14,891 nt of DNA from Podila epigama (GCA_015679605.1 JAAAVE010000688.1:1-14891), one strand, 5' to 3'; positions 1 through 10,200 are shown, counted from the first letter of the stretch. The notes: generated by a model not told the origin, from the letters alone. Numbers and translations: made by a program.

Positions 1-122
1 GTTTCGCCGTCCGTGATATGCGTCAGACCGTCGCCGTCGGTGTCATCAAGTCCGTTGAGAAGACTGATGGCAAGGGTGGCAAGACCACCAAGTCTGCCGT
101 CAAGGCCGGTGGCAAGAAGTAA
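1..122 (+). CDS. TEF1: Translation elongation factor 1-alpha, C-terminal end (partial)
   Basis: The reading frame from base 3 to the TAA at 120-122 encodes the last 39 residues of eEF1A, the GTPase that delivers aminoacyl-tRNA to the ribosomal A site in the cytosol. The peptide begins [20 protein letters not shown] and ends in a Lys/Gly-rich tail ([10 protein letters not shown]). Both are hallmarks of domain 3 and the C-terminus of fungal eEF1A. The start and the GTPase domain lie outside the window to the left. Codons are strongly biased to GTC, GCC, ACC, AAG and CGT, as expected for one of the most highly expressed genes. The gene converges on the transporter gene at 482-2605. Identity is near certain; fungi may carry more than one eEF1A copy, so the exact paralogue is open. 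Confidence 0.95.
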   Translation, partial: FAVRDMRQTVAVGVIKSVEKTDGKGGKTTKSAVKAGGKK

Positions 123-481
123 ATTATTTTACTTTTTTCCAATGGACTTTTCAAGCTCGCTTGGCCCTCTAAAATCACTCTTTCCCAGGGTTGTTTTGTA
201 TCCAAAGTTGCAATAAAATTCTTATTTCAGTAAACTTGTCTCGCATGTGGTATAATTTGGTGTATGATATGGCTCTTTGGATTGTTTGGTATGCGTTGTG
301 CTGCGTCGTGCACAAGTCTCTTTTTTTGCTCTCTTTCTGTGTGTTGTATTCCAATCAAAAGGAAGGATAACGCAAAACACAGACGAAATTCGATTGTAAA
401 AATTAGAGTGATTTAATGAGTATGTGAGTGGGTATGAATACATCTAGCAAGTCAAAATAATTGAATATGGATGATGTGGGT
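123..481. other. Convergent intergenic spacer between EF-1alpha and transporter
   Basis: This 359-nt A/T-rich spacer holds the 3' UTRs of two converging genes. The plus-strand AATAAA at 212-217 serves EF-1alpha. I see no equally clear AATAAA on the minus strand for the transporter. Short reading frames here have no recognisable protein character. Confidence 0.6.
212..217 (+). terminator. Polyadenylation signal of the EF-1alpha gene
   Basis: A canonical AATAAA lies 90 nt after the EF-1alpha stop codon, a usual distance for a fungal 3' UTR. It sits inside the short convergent spacer shared with the transporter gene. Confidence 0.6.
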
Positions 482-2605
482 TCAGGAGATGTAGACCCAG
501 GATGGATGCCAATCACAAAGCTCCTCGCCACTGGCCTCTTTTTCGAATTGCTCTGGGGTCAAGTTGCGACGTCGTTTGTTTTCGCGGATGTAGAGGAACT
601 TGAGGAGGAGGATGAAGACGACGCCAACAGACAACATGCTGAGGCAAATGATATGACCGCGCATGTATTTATCATCCCTGTACACATGTCCCGAGATGAG
701 GCCACCACAGTTGCCAAAGGAGATAATCAAGCCGATAGCGACCGCACGTTTAGTCTGACCACCAAAGTTACTCGAGATCCAAGAGGTCATACTGGGGACA
801 CTCGCAAAGACACCCGACACCGTGATGGTGAGGGCAATATACCGCACAGTGGCGGATTTATCCTCTGTGACGATGAGGAGGACATAGCCGAGGATGCCGA
901 CGAGTGTGGGGATGGCGTAATGGAGTCCGCGTTCTGCGTGTCTGTCAGAGGAGAATGCAGCAATGACGGTGCAGATACAGGCAACTGCATAGGCTGGAGC
1001 TGTCATTAGCTGCGAGGTGAGTGCACTATGGGAAAGGTGGAAGTAATCAAAAAAAAGTGTTAGTTCAGGTGGCTGGCAAGACGGTCAAAAAAGGGTTTGC
1101 CATATATTCCTTCGCTTAGTTGTAGACAATGTGATAACTCACTCATAATCGAATCCTCGGACGATGGTGGGCATGAACAAAGCGAGCGCATAGAGTGGAG
1201 TCATGGTAAGGATATAGGGCACCATATGCATATACACCTTCCAATCCACAAACACATCCCGAAATTGTTTCCAAGAAAAAGTCGTCTTCATGGCCGGTCC
1301 TGCGTCCCGAAGCAATCGCTGACTACACAGCTCTTTTTCCTCGACTGTCAAGAATTCAGCACTGGAGGGCGAATCAGGTAGAAATTTCAAAGTGACTAAA
1401 CTGAACAGGACTGTTGGGAGACCTTCAAGGATAAAGATCCATTGCCAGCCTATTTTTTTTTTTTTTTGTTTTTTTTGTGGATAAGTAAGCGTACATTGAT
1501 CGACGGTGGATTGAATAATAACACCACAGCTGTAACCAAACGCAATAATGAACACTTTTGCCTGGGACACTGTCACACATACCATGAAGTCCGCGAACAC
1601 CATCCATGCGTGCAATAAAGTAAGCGAGGACACCACCAAAGGCACCCGCCATCGTAGCAGTACTGAAAAAGAGTCCATTGCGCAGTGCTTGTTCCCGTCT
1701 GGCGTAAAAGAGAGTCAATGTGAAGATGGCTCCTGGGAAGAGGGCAGCCTCAAAGATACCGAGAAAGAAACGGGTGGCGTAGAGACTTGGCGCAGAATTA
1801 CATGCTGCCAGCAGCATCGTCAAAGTACCCCAAATGAACATGCAAAGCGAGATCCATTTGCGAGGACCAAACCTCTTGAGCTGTTTTTGTAGTAACAGCA
1901 ATCAAGTTTTTGATTAGTGATTAGTTGGACGATGGCGAGATCAAAGCGGGAGGAGAGGGTCTAGCGAACAAAAAAGAAGGTCGAGGTTGCAGTTTCAAAG
2001 TCCACTCGTATGATTGTCAAAACGCCTTACCAGCATTTGAGAAGGTGTCTCCGCAATGATGTATCTAACATGAGTCAACAAGAAAAAAAATACAAGAGAA
2101 TACGAAGCAATAACGGTTAATACTGTCGCTCTTAGCACTTTCATTTCTTCATTTCTACTAAACCTTGTTGACCGCTTCCAAAGCAAAAGACTTCTTGCTT
2201 TTACCCGATAAAGAAGATTGAAAGTGCCCAGCTGTACTCGTGCGATGATAGTCCAAGATCCTTGTCAAGTCCTGCGACCTTGGCGTTTCCTAAAAAAAAA
2301 CAGCGAGATCACCCCCCCAGGTTGTTGCATGGTATGAAAAAAAAGGTAAGTGATATAGAGCGTCAACACAGGAAGAGTCAGCACAACCTTCCAGATCTCC
2401 TCCCACGCTTCTTCTTACCAATGTTGACTCGATCCAAGAACGAAAAGAGATACATGATCGACAACAGTGGGATTAACCGCCAGTCGATCTTGCGTCTCAA
2501 TCGAGCGATCTGAGCGTCCTCTGAAGTGTATTCGACATTGTCCTCTTCCTTTGTGTACTTGTCTGTTGACCTTTGGTCATCCTCCTTGGATGTTACGAAG
2601 TCCAT
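482..2605 (-). CDS. MFS transporter, allantoate permease / anion:cation symporter (Dal5-like) family
   Basis: Six exons on the minus strand: 2605-2419, 2289-2205, 2064-2031, 1880-1583, 1449-1143 and 1025-482. The five introns are 129, 140, 150, 133 and 117 nt, all GT-AG, and the joins keep frame to give 484 residues. An acidic cytosolic N-terminus (about 1-40) precedes twelve expected membrane helices. Family marks include FLDRVNIGNAKVAGL (56-70), the RFFLGIFEAALFPG stretch (139-152), a central cytosolic loop near 225-275 and the SWISSNFGGQTKRA loop (385-398). Such proteins import small organic anions (allantoate, nicotinate, pantothenate, biotin, dicarboxylates) with protons across the plasma membrane. 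The actual substrate cannot be read from sequence. The start is the first in-frame ATG at 2605; the frame is open upstream to 2752 without an ATG. The 34-nt third exon is easily missed by gene finders. Codon bias is moderate. Confidence 0.88.
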
Positions 2606-2685
2606 GTGCTGATCCCGTTTACTGGTTTTGATGTTGTGGTTATCCTCTGTGGTGGTGCTTCTCACGTCTCCTGAACGGTGATGAT

Positions 2686-2728
2686 GGTACGGGAAAGGGA
2701 AAGGTAAGGGAAAGGGAAAAGGAAAAGT
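2686..2728. repeat. Purine-rich GGGAAA tract upstream of the transporter
   Basis: Imperfect GGGAAA/GGTAAG units form an almost purely G/A stretch on the plus strand, hence a C/T-rich stretch in the leader or promoter of the minus-strand transporter gene. It is followed at 2765-2784 by an AG dinucleotide run. Pyrimidine-rich tracts near the start site are common in fungal promoters and leaders. Confidence 0.6.
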
Positions 2729-2764
2729 GTCGAAAAAGCGGCTATTGGGCAAAATGCAAAGAAA

Positions 2765-2784
2765 AGAGAGAGAGAGAGAGAGAG
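2765..2784. repeat. AG dinucleotide microsatellite
   Basis: About ten AG units, lying 160-180 bp upstream of the transporter ATG and running into an A-rich stretch. Confidence 0.8.
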
Positions 2785-2798
2785 GAAAAAAAAATGAA

Positions 2799-2803
2799 CC
2801 AAT
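2799..2803 (+). promoter_or_regulatory. Possible CCAAT box upstream of the transporter
   Basis: A CCAAT pentamer lies about 195 bp upstream of the transporter ATG. CCAAT boxes bound by the Hap/NF-Y complex work in either orientation and are frequent at this distance in fungal promoters. A five-base match is weak evidence on its own. Confidence 0.25.
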
Positions 2804-3389
2804 AGAAAAGAAGGGTCATGTGACTTGACCAGCAGAAAAGATAAAACGTGATTTTTGTCTGAGTATCTGTTTTAAGGAAGACGCGACATGGGGCTTTCTT
2901 TGAACTAAAGAGGTCCAGAGGGCATTGTTCAACAAAAAAAAATCTAGGAAAGAGGACTTTGTAGGAACAGTTACAAGTTGGCGACTCTTACTGCAAATGT
3001 AGTTTCAAACTATGGAGCACAAAGTCTGGTACTTGAGCCATGCTTCTTGAGCCAGACACAATCACGCATGTGAACGTTGACGGCGGAAGAGTATCTTATC
3101 AGCTGGAATGTACCAATACGTCCACAACAGATTGCAGGCTCATGTATTAGTGCAGGCGTTCTCTTTTTCGAAACGAATGTGCATGCCAATCCCAAGTATT
3201 ATGTTTGGTTGCTCAATTATAATATTTGGATTGGAGATGTATCTCACACTCTGCAGTGCTAACACCTCCGTACATTGGGCAAGTATTGTGCCAATCTTCT
3301 TTTTCTTTTACTTTGGGTTCCACAAGCAATTGGGGCCAAAAGGATGCAAAAGTGGGTACGCTAAACCATGCGAATGAGATAGGACGAAC

Positions 3390-3414
3390 AAAACAGCAAC
3401 AACAGCAACAACAA
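3390..3414. repeat. CAACAG-type short repeat
   Basis: CAA/CAG triplet repeats on the plus strand, within non-coding sequence. They account for the Gln run and the Cys run seen in the short frames on either strand here. Confidence 0.65.
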
Positions 3415-4420
3415 AAAAGAAAGATAGAACAGTGTTGCATTCTGTTTATTAACAACCACAATAGCACAATCACTTGTTTTCAATGTGTCTGAACTCGGTA
3501 CCACCAAATCAAGAAGAATAAAGACATTGGTTTGAAGTTCAGGAATGTGGATGATGAGAGGAAAAGGAGCTCATGATTGTGAAAATGGACACAGAGAAAG
3601 GATGCGTGCATTGGTTCTCATGGTGGCATGCAAGTGCACAGTGGTTGAAGACAGATTAGGTTATTGCATCATAGCCGTGAAAAAATTGACCATGTAGGCA
3701 CATGCATGCTTCTTCCAATATTAACAAATCTTTTGCCCAATTTTCCATATCCATGAAATCAAAGACCGCTATCGTCACACAGCAGATGCTCCCCCAACGG
3801 AAGACACATGCACGTTCTGTTAGCGTCCAAATAGCACATGCTGTGGAGGAACAACAAGTTTGTGAAATGGCCATTGTTCCTGGAAGGTCCTATTTTTACC
3901 ATTCGAACTTGGCCTGAACATGAGATTATCACGGGCTGTGCGACGACATTCTTCCCCATTTTCTAGCCACCTTATCTTTTTCATGAAATAGTGCACCGTG
4001 GGACCAATTGAGTATTGCTTTCATTCGTGTCCACTGACCTCAATCTGTGAAGGAAAGAAGGATAACACATGTACCCATAGCTAGGTTGTCGTTTCCTTAT
4101 AATTCCTTATTTTTCACTTGGAGGAAGATTAAGGCGTGTGAGTGATGTTGAATTTTGCAAAGAACGTTTCATGGTGGAGGCGTCGCCCATGATGGAGAAA
4201 ACAAGGGAAAAAAAGATGACGAGACATTAAAGTAAAGTTTGACGGCCGACTTTTGACTTCACCCACAAGCCATCATTTACACCTCCATCTCCGATGCTCA
4301 TCGCTCTATCGAAATTGCAGAGTTGCGTATTCTGATACGATTTCTTTGACACAGACCATCAAAAAAGCAAAACAGAATCCCCCACACAAGGATTGCAGCT
4401 TGAAATTGAGTTACCAGGTA

Positions 4421-4446
4421 GGCAGGCAGGCAGGCAGGCAGGCAGG
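4421..4446. repeat. GGCA tetranucleotide microsatellite
   Basis: Six perfect GGCA units plus two further bases (GG), preceded by one diverged unit (GGTA). Confidence 0.9.
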
Positions 4447-5579
4447 AAAGTTGGTTGGAAGATAGGCAATCAGATATGCAGACATGCGGGACGTGGAGGC
4501 GGCACATTATGTCTGGGATCCAACTTGAGCGCGCACATGCCATCAAGTAACCATTGCATTGTCATGGGGTAGAGTGAAAGCACACAACAATCAAACACAG
4601 CATTGCAGGAACCATTTCCTGCAAAGCAAAATTGCTTTTGTGTTGCCATTGGTTTTTTTCATGGTAGGGGAAACATGTGCACACATTTAATTTGATGTTG
4701 GTATTTGCGAAAGAAAAAAGAACGCAGGTCCAGAGCATCCTTGTTATTCCTGCCGATATTTGTTCATATTGTTAATTACTACAACTAATGTTTATGTTTT
4801 TCTTGACTTGTTCTTGTGGTTCGGGTGACGATGAATGTTGTTGATAAACAACCAGAACTGAATCTACAGCTACAGCAACAACCACAATTGGAACCGTAAC
4901 TAGAACAACAAGAGGCAGACATGACAACAAAATCAAAGAAGATGTGGCACATCCTGTATTTTGTACTTCATCTATTAATGCCCGCACACAAGAAACAAGT
5001 CGCACTGTTGTATCGGCCGAAAAAAAATGCTTGGGCCATGCCACTTTAGACATCCATGGAAAGTGTATTGACCATTAAATCATTTTGTTACTTCAGGGAT
5101 GCATGCTCGCATTGTTCGCTTGTTTGCTCGTCCGGCTGCTAGCCAGCTTTGCTTGTTTAGCTTTTCAGCAGGTCTTTCCAAACAACAACACTAATAATAA
5201 CAACAATGTTGTCGTCTTGGTGCCTGAGTCCCCCACAACGTATCTTTTTTCAATCGCCTCTTTCTGTCCAGTGGGCGTATAAGGGCAATTTGGGAGGAGT
5301 CAAGCACGAGGTTCGCCAAAAAAGAAGAAACAGAGTCTAACAACGGGCAAAAGAAAAAAAAAAAAAAGAAAGGAGAACACTAATAAATATGAGAGCCAAC
5401 CTTTGTCAACGCATTGGTTGGCTGCATAAGGGAAACACGGCCCTTGTTTGTGTGTTGTTTACTTGTCTGTCTGTTTAGACCATTTCAGGACACTAATTCC
5501 CTCTTGAGAGGGATCGGTCTCTCTCCACACAACATACACTTTAAGTTTTGTAGGGGTACAAAGCATGGTATACAGAAAG

Positions 5580-5593
5580 TGCATGCATGCATG
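5580..5593. repeat. Self-palindromic TGCATG repeat
   Basis: TGCATGCATGCATG is a short tandem array in which each GCATGC is its own reverse complement. Part of a wider set of GCATGC sites across this spacer. Confidence 0.7.
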
Positions 5594-6001
5594 TTTACAT
5601 GTTCATGTGTATGTACGCTGTCTGCCCATTGTCTTTCACACAGTAATAATTGTGAAGGACACACCTTGATGAGGGAATCCGTTGCACACAGGACAAGAAG
5701 GTGTCAATGCCATCCCCTCATGTCACCAAAGCAGAAAGGCATTTTAGCAATTATCCAAGAGCGAATTGCATTCTAACGACCAACTTCGATCATAGACATG
5801 TCCCTGTAAATTGCTCCCAGAGGAGCAACTTACAAGACGGGGGGAAGAAGGAGAAGGAGGAAGGAGGAGGAAGTGAGAAGGAGTGATGATCGCCTTTTTG
5901 GTCCATCTCAGGGAATAACGCTTACTCAGAAAGATTATACAAAATCGATGCCGTAATAGCTAGGGTGTTTTTATTTTTATTTTTTTTTTCTGTAGACAGG
6001 A

Positions 6002-6014
6002 GGGGGGGGGGGGG
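6002..6014. repeat. Run of 13 G residues
   Basis: An uninterrupted G13 tract directly after a T-rich tract (5966-5990) and a short CTGTAGACAGGA linker. It is unusual in an otherwise A/T-rich spacer and could form a G-quadruplex or be a replication-slippage site. Confidence 0.85.
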
Positions 6015-6124
6015 TATATGTTGACACGAGTGGTGGAAGGAAGAGAGAGGGGATGTTGTAATTTAAAGCCTTGTGCATGAGAGAAACAATGTTATGGATG
6101 TTATGGAGAGGAGTATCATATGTT

Positions 6125-6142
6125 CATGGTCATGGTCATGGT
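6125..6142. repeat. Triple CATGGT repeat
   Basis: Three perfect CATGGT units in tandem, with no coding context that I can support. Confidence 0.7.
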
Positions 6143-6192
6143 GGGCCATGCCCAAAAGAAGAGAGGCCCAGTAAGCATGAGATGGAGAGACC

Positions 6193-6210
6193 ATATTATT
6201 ATTATTATTT
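6193..6210. repeat. ATT trinucleotide microsatellite
   Basis: About six ATT units in non-coding sequence. Confidence 0.8.
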
Positions 6211-6598
6211 CTTTGTGCCACCGTCTGTTGACAACAAGGCATCGCCGACACGACAAACAACGGCCAAAGGCCATGAGCAAATAGCCAGCAGGAAAGCATG
6301 CAAATGCGAGCGGATATTTTATTTTTTTATTGTGTCTTGTAGTCTTGTAATGCCGTGCATGGGTGGGCTGTATACAGAGAAAATATGTTTTCTTTTGTTT
6401 TGTTTGTTTGTACAAACTTGTGTCCATTGAAGTAGGCAGTAAGTAGTAGGGTACTCTTGTGCAATGTAGACTGTTTACACACAACCCATTCACATTTTGT
6501 ATCCGCCATTCTCAATACAAGTCAATCCCAGCACCAAGCAATGACAAACACGCGTGCAATAAGCGCACACCACACATGCATGCACTCTACATACACGT

Positions 6599-6645
6599 AT
6601 TCACACACACAACACACACACATTTACAGTATACACACACAACAC
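6599..6645. repeat. CA-rich tract
   Basis: Interrupted CA dinucleotides (ACACACAACACACACACA and similar), beginning the strand-asymmetric, G-poor zone that continues into the leader of the DUF3712 gene. Confidence 0.7.
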
Positions 6646-6736
6646 GGCACGACATCCTGCTCACTCACCACACTAAACTACACACTTTCAACAAGTAAAA
6701 TAAAACTTTGATTCAATCCAATGCACTGTCCGTCAT

Positions 6737-6769
6737 TGTGTACATCCATTGTACATTCAAATGTACACA
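6737..6769. promoter_or_regulatory. Triple TGTACA palindrome cluster upstream of the DUF3712 gene
   Basis: Three copies of the palindromic hexamer TGTACA start at 6739, 6750 and 6762, so they are 11-12 bp apart, about one helical turn. The outer arms TGTGTACAT (6737-6745) and ATGTACACA (6761-6769) are perfect reverse complements, as are TGTACATT (6750-6757) and AATGTACA (6760-6767). The cluster lies about 170-200 bp upstream of the TATA box. The geometry resembles a binding site for a dimeric transcription factor, but I know of no matching fungal factor. Confidence 0.35.
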
Positions 6770-6936
6770 GACATGTCCAATGCCCGTTCTCCTCCACACA
6801 GTTCACTCTATTCTCCACCTTTTCTATTCTTCTCTTCTCCACCGCTCTCAATGGCCCCTACTCACTCACACTCTCTCCCTCCATTTTTCTTCGTCATTAT
6901 CCCTCGTAATCGTCGTCCTTCGGGAAATCTCCTCAC

Positions 6937-6944
6937 TATATAAA
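6937..6944 (+). promoter_or_regulatory. TATA box of the DUF3712 gene
   Basis: TATATAAA, a consensus match, about 335 bp upstream of the ATG at 7279. It is followed by a C/T-rich tract (6958-7000) of the kind that often surrounds fungal transcription start sites. The long distance to the ATG implies a leader of roughly 280-310 nt, or an unseen leader intron. Confidence 0.55.
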
Positions 6945-7100
6945 TCCCTCCACAGCCTCACTTCTTTTTCTTTTTCTTCTCTTACTCTTTGTCGCTCTTG
7001 TCCAAAACAAAAAAAGTCATTCACCCTTCCCATCTTCTCCTCCTTCATTGTCTATCTGGCTTGTCATTTTCCCTCCATCCCAGTAGACCTTCGTATCATT

Positions 7101-7120
7101 CATCCATCCATCCATCCATC
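7101..7120. repeat. CATC tetranucleotide microsatellite
   Basis: Five perfect CATC units in the presumed leader of the DUF3712 gene. Confidence 0.9.
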
Positions 7121-7147
7121 CTACATTGACGACCCCTATCCACACTT

Positions 7148-7180
7148 CGACCGACCAACCGACCAACCGACCGAACGACC
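7148..7180. repeat. CGACCAAC-type short tandem repeat
   Basis: Alternating GACCAACC and GACC units in the presumed leader of the DUF3712 gene, C/A-rich on the sense strand. Confidence 0.7.
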
Positions 7181-7278
7181 CATCCACTAAACTACCAACC
7201 TACCCTTTCAACACATCGCGCCATTGCTCGCAATCTCGCTAATCCACAACAAAACACATAAACACACATACAGCTACC

Positions 7279-10200
7279 ATGACACAAGGTACTCCTTCTA
7301 ACGGAGTTGAGAACCTACCTTATGACGAGCGCGATGAGGACTACCATGAGTTTGAAGAGTATGACGAGGTGACAAAGCCAGCCGCGCAGCCTTTCTATAA
7401 GCGCCGCAAGTACTGGATCTTTTGCGCCATCATGACCGTCATCACCGTCGCCATCGCTGTCCCCGTCGGCCTCTTCGTCGTTTTGCCTGCTATTGCTCAG
7501 CATATCCTCGACGGAAGCACAATGTCCTTCAACAACATCCAAATCACTGAACCAACCAACACCACCCTCAAAATGGCTATGGACGGTGCCCTCGGCAAGA
7601 CCGGTCCCTTCCCCGCAACCATCAAGTTCCCCGAACCTATTGAGGTCTACTATAATGAAGCACTCCTCGGTTCTATGACCCTTCAGGATACCAAGGCTAG
7701 CGGCGGCAAGGGTGCCCTCCTCGACACCACTGTCTTTACTATCAAAGATGAGGCTGCCTTTGGCAGTTTCTCGGCCGACATGGTGAGTCCCCTCTTCGAT
7801 TCGAATCACGTCTTTTCACTTGTCACCTTCATGTTCTCCTCGTTCACACTCTCCATTCCCATCACAACACCCAACGTTCAACCTTCCTCCTTTTCCATCC
7901 CAACATCATAATCCTATACATACATACATACACGTTCAACACCTTACTCTACACCTTACTCTACACCTATTCTGCACCCCGCAATAATTTCTTCCACGCG
8001 TCTTGCACCATCACCCTTCACCACCCCACTAAACTTTGAAAACTCCAACAACGTCTGCCACTCTACCCTAATGGATCATTCCCTGACACATATATATATC
8101 CTCATGCAACTGCATACGTTAGATGAACCAAGCAAAGTTCACTTGGGTTCTCAAGGGAAAGATTACTCTTGTTGCCCTTGGTCGCACTGTCAACAACCTC
8201 AAGCTTGACAAGGCCCTTGAACTCGATGGTAGGTTTTTATTTTATTTTATTTTTTTACCTTCTCATTTTCTTCATGTCTCTTCACTTCTCCAGCATCAAG
8301 CATGATGTTCAAGTCCACCTCTTACACCATATGTACATGAACTAACACGTTAACAACAAAACTTGTGCTTTGATTCTCGCTCACAAGGCATGGGTGGCTT
8401 CCCCGATGTCAAGATTCTCAAGTTTGACTTGCCATCGGATGCTCCTGGTGGCGGAATTAACCTGGCCATCGACACTGCCATGAACAACCCTTCTCCCATT
8501 GGCATCACCCTCGGAACTATCGTCCTCGACATCAGCTCCGGTACCACCAAGCTGGGACAGGTCAAGGCCACCGGTGCCTCACTCCTCGGCAAATCCGAAT
8601 CAGTCCTTAACCTGACCGGTACCATGATTCCCCAGACCACTCCCGAAGACCTTGCCACCGTCAGGTAATACTCACGTCTTCATTTGCTAAATCGCATTCC
8701 CTTGTGTCATTCACGTTGATCATACTGTCCAAGAGGTCACCTCACTCACACGAATATTTCGCGAATATTTACATACTATAGCTCCATCTTCTCTGCATAT
8801 ATTGCCGGCACTGTCTCGGAGACCAACGCCCGCGGTATCTCCGTCTTGCCTGATGGCGTCAACGAAGTCAGCTGGCTCTCCATCGGTCTCAAGTCCATGC
8901 TTCTCAAGGTCCCCCTCCAGTCACCCGAACCTCTGAACATCATCAAGTCCATCGAGCTTGGTGCCATGGGCATGAACTGGACCAACGCCGACTCTTATGC
9001 TCCTCTCGCCAACTCGCCTGGTGTCATTGCCGCCTTCCAGATGCCCTTTGGCTTTTCGCTCAATGTCACTCAGGTCTCCAACAACATGACTGTTGTCTAC
9101 AACGCAAAGAACATGGCTACCCTCAATTCTCTCGAGTGGGGCCCTGCCGTAACCACCAAGGACCCCGCCGGCCCCGGCAGCTCCATTAACTTTGCCCTGC
9201 CTCCTACTCCCTTCACCATCGCTCCCGATGCTCACGCTGACTTTGACGACTTTGTCCAGAAGCTGACTGTCGGCTCCAGCCAGGCCTTCACTGTCTCCGG
9301 CTTTGCTGGCACCGTCGCCCAGACCCCCATCGGTGAGGTCCGTATCATCGGCATCCCCTTCAAGTCTGACGTTGCCCTTTCCGGTCTCCAGGGTCTCAAG
9401 ACCGAACCCACTGTCATCAACAAGCTCACCGTCATCGGTGGCCTCCCCGAGGGCCTCCAGATTGCCTTGGACTTGACCATGGTCAACCCATCTTCCCTGA
9501 CCATCGACACTGGTGTCGGTGAGAACGCCCCTGTCACCTTTGGCATGGCCTACAACGGCGACAATGTTGGTACCGTCATTTTCCCTGCCTTGAACCTCGT
9601 CCCCGGTGTCAATAACCGCCAGGCTGGTGCTCTCTTCACTCCCACTGGCACCGCTGGCGGCCAGGAGCTGTTGCAAAAGTACATGACCAACCAAGTCGCT
9701 GTCGTTGATGTCATCGGCTCAAGCTCATCCTCATCCATCACCCCCTTGGCCGCTGGTCTGTCCCAGGTCCAGCTCCAGTCCAACATGCCCGGAAACCCTG
9801 CCCAGCTTCTTCTCAGCACCTCACTGTCGATCCTCGATAACACCGGCGAGACTGGCATTGCAATGGCTTCCGTCACCGTCAACAACCCCTTCCTGCCAGG
9901 CCTGACTATCAAGTCCATCCAGTCGACCGTCACCTACAATGGCCGTCAACTCGGAGCTATCGACCTGCCATCTACCAACATTTTCGTCGCAGGTGAATCT
10001 CAACAGGCTTCGGAGCCCTTGCCTCTGACCATGGACTTGTCCATTGATTCACTCATCAGCCTCATGGTCGACCAGGCCAAGGTTAACAACCTCAATGCCG
10101 AGCCCATCCTTGCCCTTGCCAAGATGGCCAAGGATCCCACTGTCCAGATTCCTTCTTCTGTCTTTGCTGGATTCAACTTGCCCACCTTTGTCAAGGCAGC

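Larger units (their letters stand above)
2810..6930. other. Gene-poor divergent spacer
   Basis: About 4.1 kb between the transporter and the DUF3712 gene, which point away from each other. Open frames here reach at most about 120 codons. They are rich in Cys, His and Ser, start and stop at random, and cannot be joined by good splice sites into anything I recognise. The stretch holds scattered microsatellites, a 13-G run, repeated GCATGC palindromes and a TGTACA cluster near its right end. It may contain long promoters, an unrecognised non-coding RNA or a decayed element; I cannot show any of these. Confidence 0.55.
6970..7278 (+). promoter_or_regulatory. ATG-free, G-poor 5' leader of the DUF3712 gene
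   Basis: From the TATA box to the start codon the plus strand contains no ATG and very little G. C/T-rich sequence gives way to C/A-rich sequence, with a CATC repeat at 7101-7120 and a CGACCAAC-type repeat at 7148-7180. The start context CTACCATGA has the C/A-rich upstream bases favoured in fungi. Unstructured leaders without upstream ATGs fit efficient initiation, matching the strong codon bias of the gene. Confidence 0.55.

Noticed and set aside
461-1009. Plus-strand frame of 182 codons, acidic
   Set aside because: It is the exact shadow of the last transporter exon on the minus strand, which carries clear family motifs.
2606-2752. N-terminal extension of the transporter (about 49 residues rich in Phe, Pro and His)
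   Set aside because: The frame is open but has no ATG, and the composition comes from the GGGAAA purine tract. The first ATG at 2605 gives a normal-length family member.
4772-5053. Minus-strand frame of 93 codons with a Val-rich hydrophobic stretch
   Set aside because: The Val/Leu run reflects CAA-type repeats on the other strand (CAACAACC and similar). No start context or homology is apparent.
5414-5776. Plus-strand frame of 120 codons in the large spacer
   Set aside because: Cys/His/Ser-rich with no recognisable motif, no codon bias and no promoter or splice context; consistent with chance.
2810-6930. tRNA, 5S rRNA or spliceosomal RNA gene in the large spacer
   Set aside because: No paired A-box and B-box, no convincing T-arm with flanking stems and no known small RNA core was found on either strand by eye.
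2810-6930. Intact transposon or CRISPR-like array
   Set aside because: Repeats here are simple microsatellites. No regularly spaced direct repeats with unique spacers, terminal repeats or transposase frames were seen.
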